A stretch of 9,416 bases of DNA, taken from positions 1 to 9,416 of the forward strand of contig USCW01000053.1 of NCBI GenBank assembly GCA_900553315.1. The letters run 5' to 3'. The translations under genes and the position numbers were made by a program. Numbering within the stretch: position 1 is the first letter of the stretch; each line of letters opens with the position of its first letter. Below are positions 1 to 6,102 of the stretch, piece after piece. The stretch is from an uncultured Eubacteriales bacterium (lineage in GTDB: Bacteria > Bacillota > Clostridia > Christensenellales > Aristaeellaceae). The notes under the pieces were generated by a model. The model searched no databases and was not told where the DNA came from. It worked only from the letters and a program-made list of their open reading frames with translations.

Positions 1-52
1 TGGTGCCGATGTTAACGTGGGGCTTTTTGCGCTCGTAACGTTCCTTAGCCAT
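1..52 (-). CDS. tuf: Elongation factor Tu, N-terminal fragment (cut by window edge)
   Basis: This is the start of EF-Tu, the GTPase that delivers aminoacyl-tRNA to the ribosomal A site. Only 17 codons are present; they read MAKERYERKKPHVNIGT, which matches the conserved EF-Tu N-terminus just before its first GTP-binding loop. The ATG occupies 50-52. A Shine-Dalgarno (GGAGGG, complement of 62-67) sits 9 nt upstream, so the start is well supported. It follows fusA on the same strand after a 104-bp gap, the usual last position of the str operon. The rest of the gene lies left of the window, so its integrity cannot be judged. Confidence 0.95.
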   Translation of the reverse strand, partial: MAKERYERKKPHVNIGT

Positions 53-84
53 TGGGAAATTCCCTCCAATTTATTCGTTTCGTA

Positions 85-122
85 CCCTGCGGCGCGGCGG
101 AATCCGCTTGGGCGCCGCAGGG
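85..122 (-). promoter_or_regulatory. Long GC-rich hairpin in the fusA-tuf gap
   Basis: A perfect 11-bp inverted repeat (85-95 with 112-122) encloses a second 4-bp stem (97-100 with 104-107), giving a stacked hairpin in the mRNA between fusA and tuf. On the minus strand it is followed by mixed A-rich sequence, not a U-tract, so a simple intrinsic terminator is unlikely. It lies about 18 bases before the tuf ribosome binding site. A role in mRNA processing, stability or tuf translation is inference. Confidence 0.6.
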
Positions 123-156
123 AAAATTCTGTTTCAAAAGGTAATGGGCGAAAAAA

Positions 157-2265
157 TTACTTCTTCGCGCGTTCGCCGATGACCTTTTCCGCCACGGACT
201 TCGGCACTTCCTCGTAGTGGTCGAACTGCATGGTGAACATGCCGCGACCCTGGGTACGAGAACGAAGGTCGGTGGTGTAACCGAACATCTCGCTCAGCGG
301 GACATACGCGTGAATAATCTGGTCAGCGCCGCGCGCTTCCATGCCATCCACACGACCGCGGCGGCTGGACACGTTGCCCATCACGTCGCCCATGTACTGC
401 TCGGGCACGATGATCTCAACCTTCATCATGGGCTCCATCAGCACGGGATTCGCCTTTTCCAGAGCAGCCTTGAAGGCCATAGAACCGGCGATTTCGTAAG
501 CCTGCGCAGAGGAGTCAACATCATGGTAAGAACCATCGACCACGGCAGCCTTGAAGTCTACCAGTTCGAAGCCTTCATAGCCGCTCTTGGCAGCGCCCTG
601 AATACCGGCGTCGATAGGCGCAATGAATTCCTTCGGAATCACGCCGCCCACGATGCGGGACTCGAACTCGTAACCCTTGCCGGCCTCGTTGGGAGAAATC
701 TCCACCCAGCAGTGACCGTACTGGCCGTGACCACCGGTCTGACGGACGAAACGGCCTTCGGCCTTGACCGTCTTGCGGATGGTCGCCTTGTAGGTAACCT
801 GGGGCTTACCAACGGTAGCCTCGACCTTGAACTCACGCAGCAGACGGTCAACGATGATCTCCAGATGCAACTCGCCCATGCCGGCGATGATGGTCTGGCC
901 CGTCTCCTTATTGGTGTAGGTCTTAAAGGTGGGGTCTTCTTCCGCCAGACGCAGCAGCGCCATGGTCATCTTGTCCTGACCAGCCTTGGTCTTGGGCTCG
1001 ATAGCGACCTCGATCACGGGATCGGGGAACACCATGGACTCCAGAATGATCTGGTTATTTTCATCGCACAGCGTATCGCCGGTGGTGGTGTCCTTCAGAC
1101 CCACAGCGCCCGCGATTTCACCGGTGTAGATTTCCTCAACCTCTTCACGGTGATTGGCGTGCATCAGCATGATACGGCTCATGCGCTCACGCTTCTGCTT
1201 GGTGGAGTTCATCACGTAGCTGCCCGCAGCCAGATGACCGGAGTACACGCGGAAGAACGCCAGCTTACCCACGAAGGGGTCCACCATGATCTTGAACGCC
1301 AGCGCGGAGAAGGGCTGCTCATCGGAAGGATGACGCTCCATCTCCTTCTCGGGATCGAAGGGATCCGTACCCTTGATCGCGGGAATGTCCAGCGGAGAGG
1401 GCATATAGTAGACAACGTTGTCCAGCAGCGGCTGAACGCCCTTATTGCGATAGGAAGTACCGCACATCACGGGGGTCATCTTGCACGCGATGGTGCTCTT
1501 GCGGATCGCAGCGCGAATCTCCTCGACGGTCAGCTCCTCACCGCTGAAGTACTTCTCCATCAGCGCCTCGTCCGTCTCAGCAACGGACTCAATCAGAGCC
1601 GCACGATACTCCTCGGCCTTTTCCTTCATGTCGGCCGGGATCTCCTCATCACGAACATCAGTGCCGTCGTCATTGTAGTAGACCTCGGCGCGCATGGTGA
1701 TCAGGTCGATGATGCCGCGGAAGTCCGCCTCAGCGCCGATAGGCAGCTGAATCGGCACAGCGTTCGCGTGCAGACGATCCTTCATCATGTCCACCACACG
1801 GTAGAAGTTCGCGCCGGTGATGTCCATCTTGTTGACATACGCCATACGGGGAACCCCGTAGGTTTCAGCCTGCTTCCACACGGTCTCGGACTGGGGCTCA
1901 ACGCCGCCCTTGGCGCAGAACACGGCTACAGCGCCGTCCAGTACGCGCAGGGAGCGCTCCACTTCCACAGTGAAGTCCACGTGACCGGGGGTGTCGATGA
2001 TGTTGATCCGATAGGTCCGATTCTTGTTCTTGGGATCCAGCGGATCATGCCAGATGCAGGTGGTGGCGGCGGAGGTGATGGTGATGCCGCGCTCCTGCTC
2101 CTGGGCCATCCAGTCCATGGTAGCGGAACCGTCATGGGTTTCACCGATACGGTGAACCTTGCCGGTATAGTACAGAATACGCTCGGTAGTCGTGGTCTTG
2201 CCGGCGTCAATATGCGCCATAATGCCGATATTGCGCAGCCGATCAAGCGGGTGACTTCTGGGCAT
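157..2265 (-). CDS. fusA: Elongation factor G (translocase GTPase)
   Basis: EF-G is the GTPase that moves tRNAs and mRNA through the ribosome after peptide bond formation, and with RRF helps recycle ribosomes. The 702-residue product has the usual length. The G domain carries AHIDAGKTT (17-25), RGITI (59-63), DTPGHVDF (91-98) and NKMD (145-148). MGELHLE at 463-469 lies in domain III, and HDVDSS at 581-586 marks the tip of domain IV that enters the decoding centre. The C-terminus has the usual VPLSEMFGY segment at 655-663. The ATG at 2263-2265 is preceded by AAAGGAG about 11 nt upstream. It is co-oriented with rpsG (57-bp gap) and tuf. The wording around NKMD (AYVNKMDITGANFYR) resembles clostridial EF-G from memory. 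No frameshift or missing key residue is seen. Confidence 0.98.
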   Translation of the reverse strand: MPRSHPLDRLRNIGIMAHIDAGKTTTTERILYYTGKVHRIGETHDGSATMDWMAQEQERGITITSAATTCIWHDPLDPKNKNRTYRINIIDTPGHVDFTVEVERSLRVLDGAVAVFCAKGGVEPQSETVWKQAETYGVPRMAYVNKMDITGANFYRVVDMMKDRLHANAVPIQLPIGAEADFRGIIDLITMRAEVYYNDDGTDVRDEEIPADMKEKAEEYRAALIESVAETDEALMEKYFSGEELTVEEIRAAIRKSTIACKMTPVMCGTSYRNKGVQPLLDNVVYYMPSPLDIPAIKGTDPFDPEKEMERHPSDEQPFSALAFKIMVDPFVGKLAFFRVYSGHLAAGSYVMNSTKQKRERMSRIMLMHANHREEVEEIYTGEIAGAVGLKDTTTGDTLCDENNQIILESMVFPDPVIEVAIEPKTKAGQDKMTMALLRLAEEDPTFKTYTNKETGQTIIAGMGELHLEIIVDRLLREFKVEATVGKPQVTYKATIRKTVKAEGRFVRQTGGHGQYGHCWVEISPNEAGKGYEFESRIVGGVIPKEFIAPIDAGIQGAAKSGYEGFELVDFKAAVVDGSYHDVDSSAQAYEIAGSMAFKAALEKANPVLMEPMMKVEIIVPEQYMGDVMGNVSSRRGRVDGMEARGADQIIHAYVPLSEMFGYTTDLRSRTQGRGMFTMQFDHYEEVPKSVAEKVIGERAKK

Positions 2266-2322
2266 AAGGGATCGCTCTCCTTTCTACGGTGGCTCGTCCT
2301 GGGCCATAGCCTGAAATATCGC

Positions 2323-2793
2323 TTACCACCGATAGTGGGCGAACGCCTTGTTGGCTTCTGCCATACGGTGCATTTCTTCCTTGCGCTTCACGGCGGCGCC
2401 GGTGTTGTTGGACGCATCCAGCAGCTCGGCAGCCAGACGCTCGGCCATGGTCTTCTCGCCGCGCTTGCGGGAGAACTCCACGATCCAGCGCAAGGCCAGC
2501 GTCTGACGGCGCTCAGGGCGAATCTCGATAGGCACCTGATAGGTAGCGCCGCCCACACGACGGGCCTTAACCTCCAGCTGGGGCGCAACATTGTTCAGCG
2601 CAGCCTGGAAAACTTCAGTCGCTTCCTTGCCGGTCTTTTCCTTCACGGCCTCGAAAGCTTCATAGCAGACGTTCTGCGCAATGCCGCGCTTGCCGTCTTC
2701 CATAATCTGATTGATGAGCTTGGTGACAACCGTGGTCCCGTATACGGGATCGGGCAGCACCTCGCGCTTGGGTACAAATCCGCGACGGGGCAT
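2323..2793 (-). CDS. rpsG: 30S ribosomal protein S7
   Basis: S7 nucleates assembly of the head of the 30S subunit by binding the 3' domain of 16S rRNA and contacts the E site. The 156-residue product has the normal bacterial length and begins MPRRGFVPKREVLPDPVYG, a family signature, followed by the TKLINQIMEDGKRGIAQ helix. It ends AFAHYRW. The ATG at 2791-2793 follows a near-perfect Shine-Dalgarno, AAGGAGGG (complement of 2800-2807), 6 nt away. It sits between rpsL (204-bp gap) and fusA (57-bp gap). In E. coli S7 represses its own operon by binding the rpsL-rpsG junction; whether that holds here is unknown. Confidence 0.98.
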   Translation of the reverse strand: MPRRGFVPKREVLPDPVYGTTVVTKLINQIMEDGKRGIAQNVCYEAFEAVKEKTGKEATEVFQAALNNVAPQLEVKARRVGGATYQVPIEIRPERRQTLALRWIVEFSRKRGEKTMAERLAAELLDASNNTGAAVKRKEEMHRMAEANKAFAHYRW

Positions 2794-2997
2794 GTGATTC
2801 CCTCCTTAAAGATGTAAGGTGATGCATTTGTTTGCGTCCTCTCCCTCAGGCAGCGTGTCAGCATCACGCCGCCCCGCTCCGTATTGAGCGGTCGGAAACG
2901 CCAGGTATCTGCTCGCTTCCTCCGTCCCTGTTCCGAAGGACGTTCTCCGCGTCAGCGGGCTTATTTTCCGTTTCGGACAGCTGTGGACGCAGCGGTC
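2794..2997 (-). promoter_or_regulatory. 204-bp rpsL-rpsG spacer with inverted repeats
   Basis: This is the longest gap in the str cluster. Read on the minus strand it contains a 6-bp GC-rich stem with a 6-nt loop (2874-2879 with 2886-2891), a 4-bp stem (2947-2950 with 2955-2958), and a purine-rich stretch ending in the rpsG Shine-Dalgarno. I see no credible small gene, sigma-A promoter or terminator U-tract. The corresponding spacer is the S7 autoregulatory target in E. coli, so a structured leader for rpsG is possible, but the match is positional only. Confidence 0.4.
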
Positions 2998-3372
2998 TTA
3001 CTTCTTCGGGCGCTTGGCGCCGTACAGGGAACGAGCCTGCATCCGCTTGGCAACGCCAGCGGTATCCAGCGCGCCGCGAATGATGTGATAACGAACGCCG
3101 GGCAGGTCACGCACACGGCCGCCGCGAATCAGCACAACGCTATGCTCCTGCAGGTTGTGGCCGATACCGGGGATGTAGCAGGTACCTTCGATGGAGTTCG
3201 TCAGACGGATTCTCGCAATTTTACGAAGGGCGGAATTCGGCTTCTTGGGCGTGGTCGTCTTCACGCTCAGGCACACGCCGCGCTTTTGCGGGCAGCCCTG
3301 CAGAATAGGCGAATTGGAATGCTCAACAACCTTTTCCCGTCCCTTACGGATCAACTGATTGATCGTGGGCAT
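2998..3372 (-). CDS. rpsL: 30S ribosomal protein S12 (Arg at position 88)
   Basis: S12 lies at the decoding centre and monitors codon-anticodon pairing. The product is 124 residues, the usual length. It contains CPQKRGVC (27-34), TTTPKKPNSALRK (39-51) with Lys43 present, and GGRVRDLPGVRYH (84-96). Pro91 is conserved, but position 88 is Arg (codon CGT) where Lys is the norm. The frame extends upstream, but the ATG at 3370-3372 is chosen because MPTINQLIRKG is the family N-terminus and AGGAGG (complement of 3380-3385) lies 7 nt before it. It is the second gene of the cluster, 73 bp after rplGB and 204 bp before rpsG. Confidence 0.98.
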   Translation of the reverse strand: MPTINQLIRKGREKVVEHSNSPILQGCPQKRGVCLSVKTTTPKKPNSALRKIARIRLTNSIEGTCYIPGIGHNLQEHSVVLIRGGRVRDLPGVRYHIIRGALDTAGVAKRMQARSLYGAKRPKK

Positions 3373-3402
3373 GGAAGCACCTCCTGGAAAATTATCCATA
3401 AA

Positions 3403-3421
3403 TTTCCGCAACCCTCGGAAA
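3403..3421 (-). promoter_or_regulatory. Short hairpin in the rplGB-rpsL gap
   Basis: TTTCCG at 3403-3408 pairs with CGGAAA at 3416-3421 across a 7-nt loop, upstream of the rpsL ribosome binding site. Short A/T-rich sequence flanks it, but there is no U-tract strong enough to call a terminator. It may be a leader structure or may have no function. Confidence 0.35.
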
Positions 3422-3445
3422 CTTACAGGCAGTAGTAAATAGCGG

Positions 3446-3688
3446 TCACTTGGCAATGCCTGCGGCGGCGGATGCAACCTCCACCCCGCACGCTGCGCCC
3501 AGCTCCTTCATCGTAGGAACCCGCACCACCGGCACCTGCGCAGCCTCGGCGGCGCGCACAATGCGCTGGTACAGAAACGTGTCCGCGTCGTTGGCGACAT
3601 AGACCCGTGCCAGAGATTCGGACTTCAGTCCGCGAAGCACCTGCTTGGTGCCCACTACGCGATGATCGCAGTTTTTCAAAGCCTCCAT
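3446..3688 (-). CDS. rplGB: L7Ae-family ribosomal protein (RplGB/YbxF-like)
   Basis: This is a small kink-turn RNA-binding protein of the L7Ae/L30e/S12e/Gadd45 family, like B. subtilis YbxF (about 82 residues). The 80-residue product shows the family pattern: an early VVGTKQVLRGLK segment (residues 11-22), a central VYVANDAD strand-turn, a VPVVRV strand, then MKELGAACGVEVASAAAGI, the characteristic C-terminal motif. The ATG at 3686-3688 has AGGAGGT (complement of 3699-3705) 10 nt upstream. It is the first gene of the str cluster, directly behind a strong promoter. In many Firmicutes the same gene lies between rpoC and rpsL; here rpoB is on the opposite strand and 2.4 kb away. Its exact role in ribosomes or other RNPs is not settled. 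Confidence 0.92.
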   Translation of the reverse strand: MEALKNCDHRVVGTKQVLRGLKSESLARVYVANDADTFLYQRIVRAAEAAQVPVVRVPTMKELGAACGVEVASAAAGIAK

Positions 3689-3758
3689 GATGCTCCGTAC
3701 CTCCTCTCGCGCCCACTAAAACAGGCGCACTTCACCCAGGTATGCCTTCAACTTTTTA

Positions 3759-3787
3759 ATCATAGCATTCTTTTTCGGCGCTGTCAA
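3759..3787 (-). promoter_or_regulatory. Sigma-A promoter of the str cluster
   Basis: On the minus strand, TTGACA (complement of 3782-3787) and TATGAT (complement of 3759-3764) are separated by exactly 17 bp. This is a perfect -35 and a -10 with one difference from consensus. Transcription should begin near 3752, giving a leader of about 60 nt before rplGB. The region upstream of the -35 (3788-3835) is rich in A and T runs and could act as an UP element. It is the only strong promoter I find for rplGB-rpsL-rpsG-fusA-tuf. Confidence 0.85.
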
Positions 3788-3792
3788 CAAAA

Positions 3793-3805
3793 TTTCACGG
3801 TGAAA
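3793..3805. repeat. Palindrome TTTCACGGTGAAA upstream of the str promoter
   Basis: TTTCAC and GTGAAA flank a single central base, ending 5 bp upstream of the str -35 box. Its symmetry would suit a dimeric DNA-binding protein, but its A/T-rich setting also suits an UP element. No regulator can be assigned from sequence alone. Confidence 0.4.
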
Positions 3806-3892
3806 AACGGAAATTTTTCAGCGGCAGTTTCTTTTTTTGCACATCATTTCCCTATGTTCCGGACAAACTTGCCGCAAAAGGGGTGATTGCGA

Positions 3893-4861
3893 GTGAAATC
3901 AGTCCGTTTGGTGTTGATTCTTATGCTGTGTGCTCTGCCGAGTGCGTGTGCCTCCGGCAGCGCAGGTGCGCCCTCCGCCACAGCCGCGCCTCCACGCCCC
4001 GCAGTGCTGGACGAGCTTCCCCGTGGCGAAAACAAGCTTCCACTTATAAACGTTTATTTGACAGACGCTTCCACCGTGGCGGAGATGGACATCGAGACCT
4101 ATGTCTGCGGCGTGCTGGCAGGTGAGATGCCCAGCGATTGGCCGCTCGAGGCCTTGAAGGCACAGGCTGTTCTCGCCCGAACCTTCGTGCTGAAGTTTGT
4201 CTCAGAGAAGAGCAGCCGCTACGGGGGAGCAGATATTTCCACCGACATTACTGAAGCGCAGGCCTATGACGCAGAGGCCGTCAATGAAACGATCCGACAG
4301 GCTGTGAACGAAACTCGCGGACAGGTACTGCTGACCTCATCAGGCGAGCTGCCTTACGCTTGGTTCCACGCGCACAGCGGCGGCACAACCGCGTTGGCCC
4401 GGGAGGCTCTCGGCTGGAACAAGCCGGAGCCCGCCTACACGCAGGTCATGGACGGTCTTGACAGCAAGGACGCACCTGCCGAAGCTATCGCTTGGGAAGC
4501 AAACTTCGCTATCGCCGATTTCCTCCGTGCCTGTCGAGCCGCAGGGGTTCCCTGCGAAACCGCACGCTCCGTCACGATCGGCGAAAAAGGCCCCAGCGGC
4601 CGTGCCGTGACGCTGCTGGTGGACGGCGTATCCGTGCCCGCACCTGAGCTGCGCATTGCGCTGGGCAGCACCGTCATGCGCTCCACACTGCTGGATGAGG
4701 TACGTGTGACGGATGGAAACGTTTTCATAGCCGGACGCGGCTACGGTCACGGCGTAGGGATGTCCCAATGGGGCGCTTACGCTTTAGCACAGGATGGCAT
4801 GAGCGGACAAGACATCGCCGCTTACTATTTTAAGGGATTATCCGTCGCAACGCTCTGGTAA
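3893..4861 (+). CDS. SpoIID/LytB-domain protein, predicted exported lytic transglycosylase
   Basis: SpoIID-family enzymes cut peptidoglycan glycan strands; SpoIID itself acts during engulfment in sporulation. The 322-residue product starts with a signal peptide (hydrophobic core about residues 5-15, then LPSAC with Cys19, a poor lipobox) and a Ala/Pro/Ser-rich linker to about residue 38. The SpoIID domain follows: ETYVCGVLAGEMP (68-80), with Glu78 aligning with the catalytic Glu; LEALKAQAVLARTF (85-98); WFHAHSGG (157-164); and the C-terminal GRGYGHGVGMSQWGAYAL (281-298). GTG at 3893 is preferred because AAGGGGTGA (3878-3886) then lies at normal distance; a TTG at 3887 would overlap that site. 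It is oriented opposite to rplGB and converges on the next gene. No confident promoter was found. A sporulation role is possible, but related proteins also act in vegetative wall remodelling, so no symbol is given. Confidence 0.88.
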   Translation: MKSVRLVLILMLCALPSACASGSAGAPSATAAPPRPAVLDELPRGENKLPLINVYLTDASTVAEMDIETYVCGVLAGEMPSDWPLEALKAQAVLARTFVLKFVSEKSSRYGGADISTDITEAQAYDAEAVNETIRQAVNETRGQVLLTSSGELPYAWFHAHSGGTTALAREALGWNKPEPAYTQVMDGLDSKDAPAEAIAWEANFAIADFLRACRAAGVPCETARSVTIGEKGPSGRAVTLLVDGVSVPAPELRIALGSTVMRSTLLDEVRVTDGNVFIAGRGYGHGVGMSQWGAYALAQDGMSGQDIAAYYFKGLSVATLW

Positions 4862-4865
4862 TATA

Positions 4866-4894
4866 AAAGGAAGCGCGGTTTTCGCGCTTCCTTT
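4866..4894. terminator. Bidirectional hairpin terminator between convergent genes
   Basis: A perfect 12-bp inverted repeat (4866-4877 with 4883-4894) with a 5-nt GTTTT loop starts 4 bp after the SpoIID-family stop codon. The stem is GC-rich at its tip with A/T base pairs at its foot. On the minus strand it runs into TTTTATAT, and on the plus strand it ends in CCTTT, so U-richness is better for the leftward gene. Its position between two converging stop codons supports termination from both sides. Confidence 0.8.
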
Positions 4895-4896
4895 AC

Positions 4897-4926
4897 TCAT
4901 TCTTCCTGTATTCATTCTTCCTGCAT
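4897..4926. repeat. 15-bp tandem duplication across the MBL-fold gene's stop codon
   Basis: Two adjacent 15-bp units (4897-4911 and 4912-4926) differ at one base (T or C at unit position 13). Read on the minus strand in the gene's frame, the inner unit encodes MQEE plus stop, and the outer unit would encode IQEE plus stop just after it. This looks like a local slippage duplication that copied the stop codon. Confidence 0.85.
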
Positions 4927-5835
4927 TTCATCCGCGTAAGCATTTTCGTCCACCAGACTGCCGGGCGTCAGCCGCCGGATCAGCCATGTTTCGCCGTCCG
5001 TGGTCAAGGACACGTATCCCGGCACCGTAAAAGCGAACGCCGTATGCTTATAGGAAAGGTACTTCTTGCCCTCCTTGGGCTTTGTGCCATTGTTTGTGAT
5101 AACAGTAAACTTCGGCGAAACTGCGTTGTAGAAATCATCGTTCAGCTTGTTTAGGCCATGATGCGGATATTTCAGAATATCTGCCTTCAGCTCTTCCGCC
5201 GGTATCGTTTCCAGCAGCTTCATCTGTGTCCGATAGAGCATATCCCCCGTCAGTAATGCCGTTGCGTTGCCGAACCGCACCTTCAGCACCGCGGAGCGCT
5301 CGTTGCAGTTCCATGTGTCGTCACCCTTGCACCATGCCGTCAGCGACGCGTTGCCCAAGTTATAAACGTCACCGTCCCCATAGAATTCCACAGGCACGTC
5401 CAACTCATCCGCAACCTCCATGGCCTTGAGCATGTGTTTGTTGTAATCCGCCGGGAAGGCTACGCGCAACTCCCCCACCTCGACTGCTTTTGCAACCAGC
5501 TCGAAGCCCTGCAAATGGTCGTAATGCGGATGACTATTGATAATCGCGTCCAGCTTTTTTACGCCCAGTTCCTTCAGCATCGTGGTTACGCGGCCCGCCT
5601 GGTGTGCCGAGGCACAGTCCACCAAAATCGCATGACCGCCCGAGCGCAGGAGCATCGCGTCCGCGTTCAGTACCTGCGGGAAAACGATTTCCAGCAGTTC
5701 AGCATCCGGGGCGAAAGCAAATTCCGGCTCTGCGTCGGGATAGGTGATTTGGTCAATAACCCGCGTTTCCTGTTCGGCACAGGCCGGGAACGCGAGGAGC
5801 AATAAGAGCGTTAAGAGCGAAAGCCATCGCTTCAT
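4912..5835 (-). CDS. Exported metallo-beta-lactamase-fold hydrolase, ComEC C-terminal-like
   Basis: The 307-residue product has a signal peptide (Lys2-Arg3, hydrophobic run about 5-16, then FPACA with a likely cleavage after Ala20; Cys19 is a weak lipobox candidate). The rest is a single metallo-beta-lactamase domain: SHPHYDHLQG (101-110) gives metal ligands His102, His104, Asp106 and His107; NERSAVLKVRFG (178-189) leads into LLTGDML with Asp198; and PHHG (224-227) provides the late histidine. This order matches the soluble domain of ComEC and its stand-alone relatives (COG2333 type), several of which are nucleases, but the substrate here is unknown. The frame is open upstream, but ATG at 5833-5835 is chosen because the signal peptide begins there; GAAAGGA lies about 13 nt before it, rather far. 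No transmembrane ComEC channel is encoded nearby. No confident promoter was seen. Confidence 0.85.
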   Translation of the reverse strand: MKRWLSLLTLLLLLAFPACAEQETRVIDQITYPDAEPEFAFAPDAELLEIVFPQVLNADAMLLRSGGHAILVDCASAHQAGRVTTMLKELGVKKLDAIINSHPHYDHLQGFELVAKAVEVGELRVAFPADYNKHMLKAMEVADELDVPVEFYGDGDVYNLGNASLTAWCKGDDTWNCNERSAVLKVRFGNATALLTGDMLYRTQMKLLETIPAEELKADILKYPHHGLNKLNDDFYNAVSPKFTVITNNGTKPKEGKKYLSYKHTAFAFTVPGYVSLTTDGETWLIRRLTPGSLVDENAYADEMQEE

Positions 5836-5911
5836 CTGCAGAATACAATTCCTTTCTTGTAGATGCCAAAAATAAAAAATGGAAATTTTCGAGAAATACG
5901 CACAAAACTGA

Positions 5912-5940
5912 TTGACATTTCCCGTTTCCAATGATAAAAT
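5912..5940 (+). promoter_or_regulatory. Sigma-A promoter of rpoB
   Basis: TTGACA (5912-5917) and TAAAAT (5935-5940) are spaced 17 bp apart on the plus strand. Transcription would start near 5947, leaving a leader of about 155 nt before rpoB. In most bacteria rpoB is transcribed at least partly from promoters upstream of rplJ-rplL; here no rplJL precedes it and this promoter probably does the work. The divergent MBL-fold gene starts 77 bp to the left. Confidence 0.78.
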
Positions 5941-5947
5941 TTAGAAT

Positions 5948-5974
5948 TGCATCAGTATCGTTACGATGCATCAG
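5948..5974 (+). repeat. Paired TGCATCAG repeats at the rpoB transcription start
   Basis: The octamer TGCATCAG occurs at 5948-5955 and again at 5967-5974, 19 bp apart start to start. Between and overlapping them, ATCG and CGAT (5957-5960 with 5964-5967) form an inverted repeat, and TGCATC can alternatively pair with GATGCA (5948-5953 with 5965-5970). The block falls at roughly +1 to +28 of the predicted rpoB transcript. It could be an operator or a leader RNA structure; neither is proven. Confidence 0.5.
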
Positions 5975-5975
5975 G

Positions 5976-5989
5976 TTTTCCTGCGAAAA
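5976..5989 (+). other. Small hairpin in the rpoB leader
   Basis: TTTTC (5976-5980) and GAAAA (5985-5989) can pair across a CTGC tetraloop, just after the paired octamers. The rest of the leader to 6102 holds only weak pairing, and no known riboswitch or L10-leader pattern is recognised. Confidence 0.3.
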
Positions 5990-6102
5990 GTATTGTACAC
6001 GCTTCCGTGGAAAAATGCAAGCAGAAATTCCTGACGCCTGCTCAAAGAATTGAGAAAAGATAGCGGATGCTGGTCGGACAACGTAAGGGGTGATGGCATT
6101 TT

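Noticed and set aside
217..2817. Open frame of 866 codons on the plus strand, antisense to fusA and rpsG
   Set aside because: It mirrors two certain genes. The His/Leu/Gly/Val-rich product is typical of the antisense of G/C-ending codons, shows no recognisable domain, and ignores the fusA-rpsG boundary.
2947..2958. CCGC/GCGG hairpin after rpsL as a terminator
   Set aside because: The stem is only 4 bp and no U-tract follows on the minus strand; the cluster is expected to be read through here.
2884..3435. Plus-strand open frame of 183 codons covering the rpsL region
   Set aside because: It is antisense to rpsL and its spacer, with no domain or convincing start signal.
3373..3477. N-terminal extension of rpsL upstream of MPTINQ
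   Set aside because: The extension overlaps the end of rplGB, has no ribosome binding site and no family match, while the internal ATG has a perfect one and gives the normal 124-residue S12.
5836..5931. N-terminal extension of the MBL-fold protein by 32 residues
   Set aside because: It would bury the clear signal peptide inside the protein and run across the rpoB -35 region; the ATG at 5833-5835 is the natural start.
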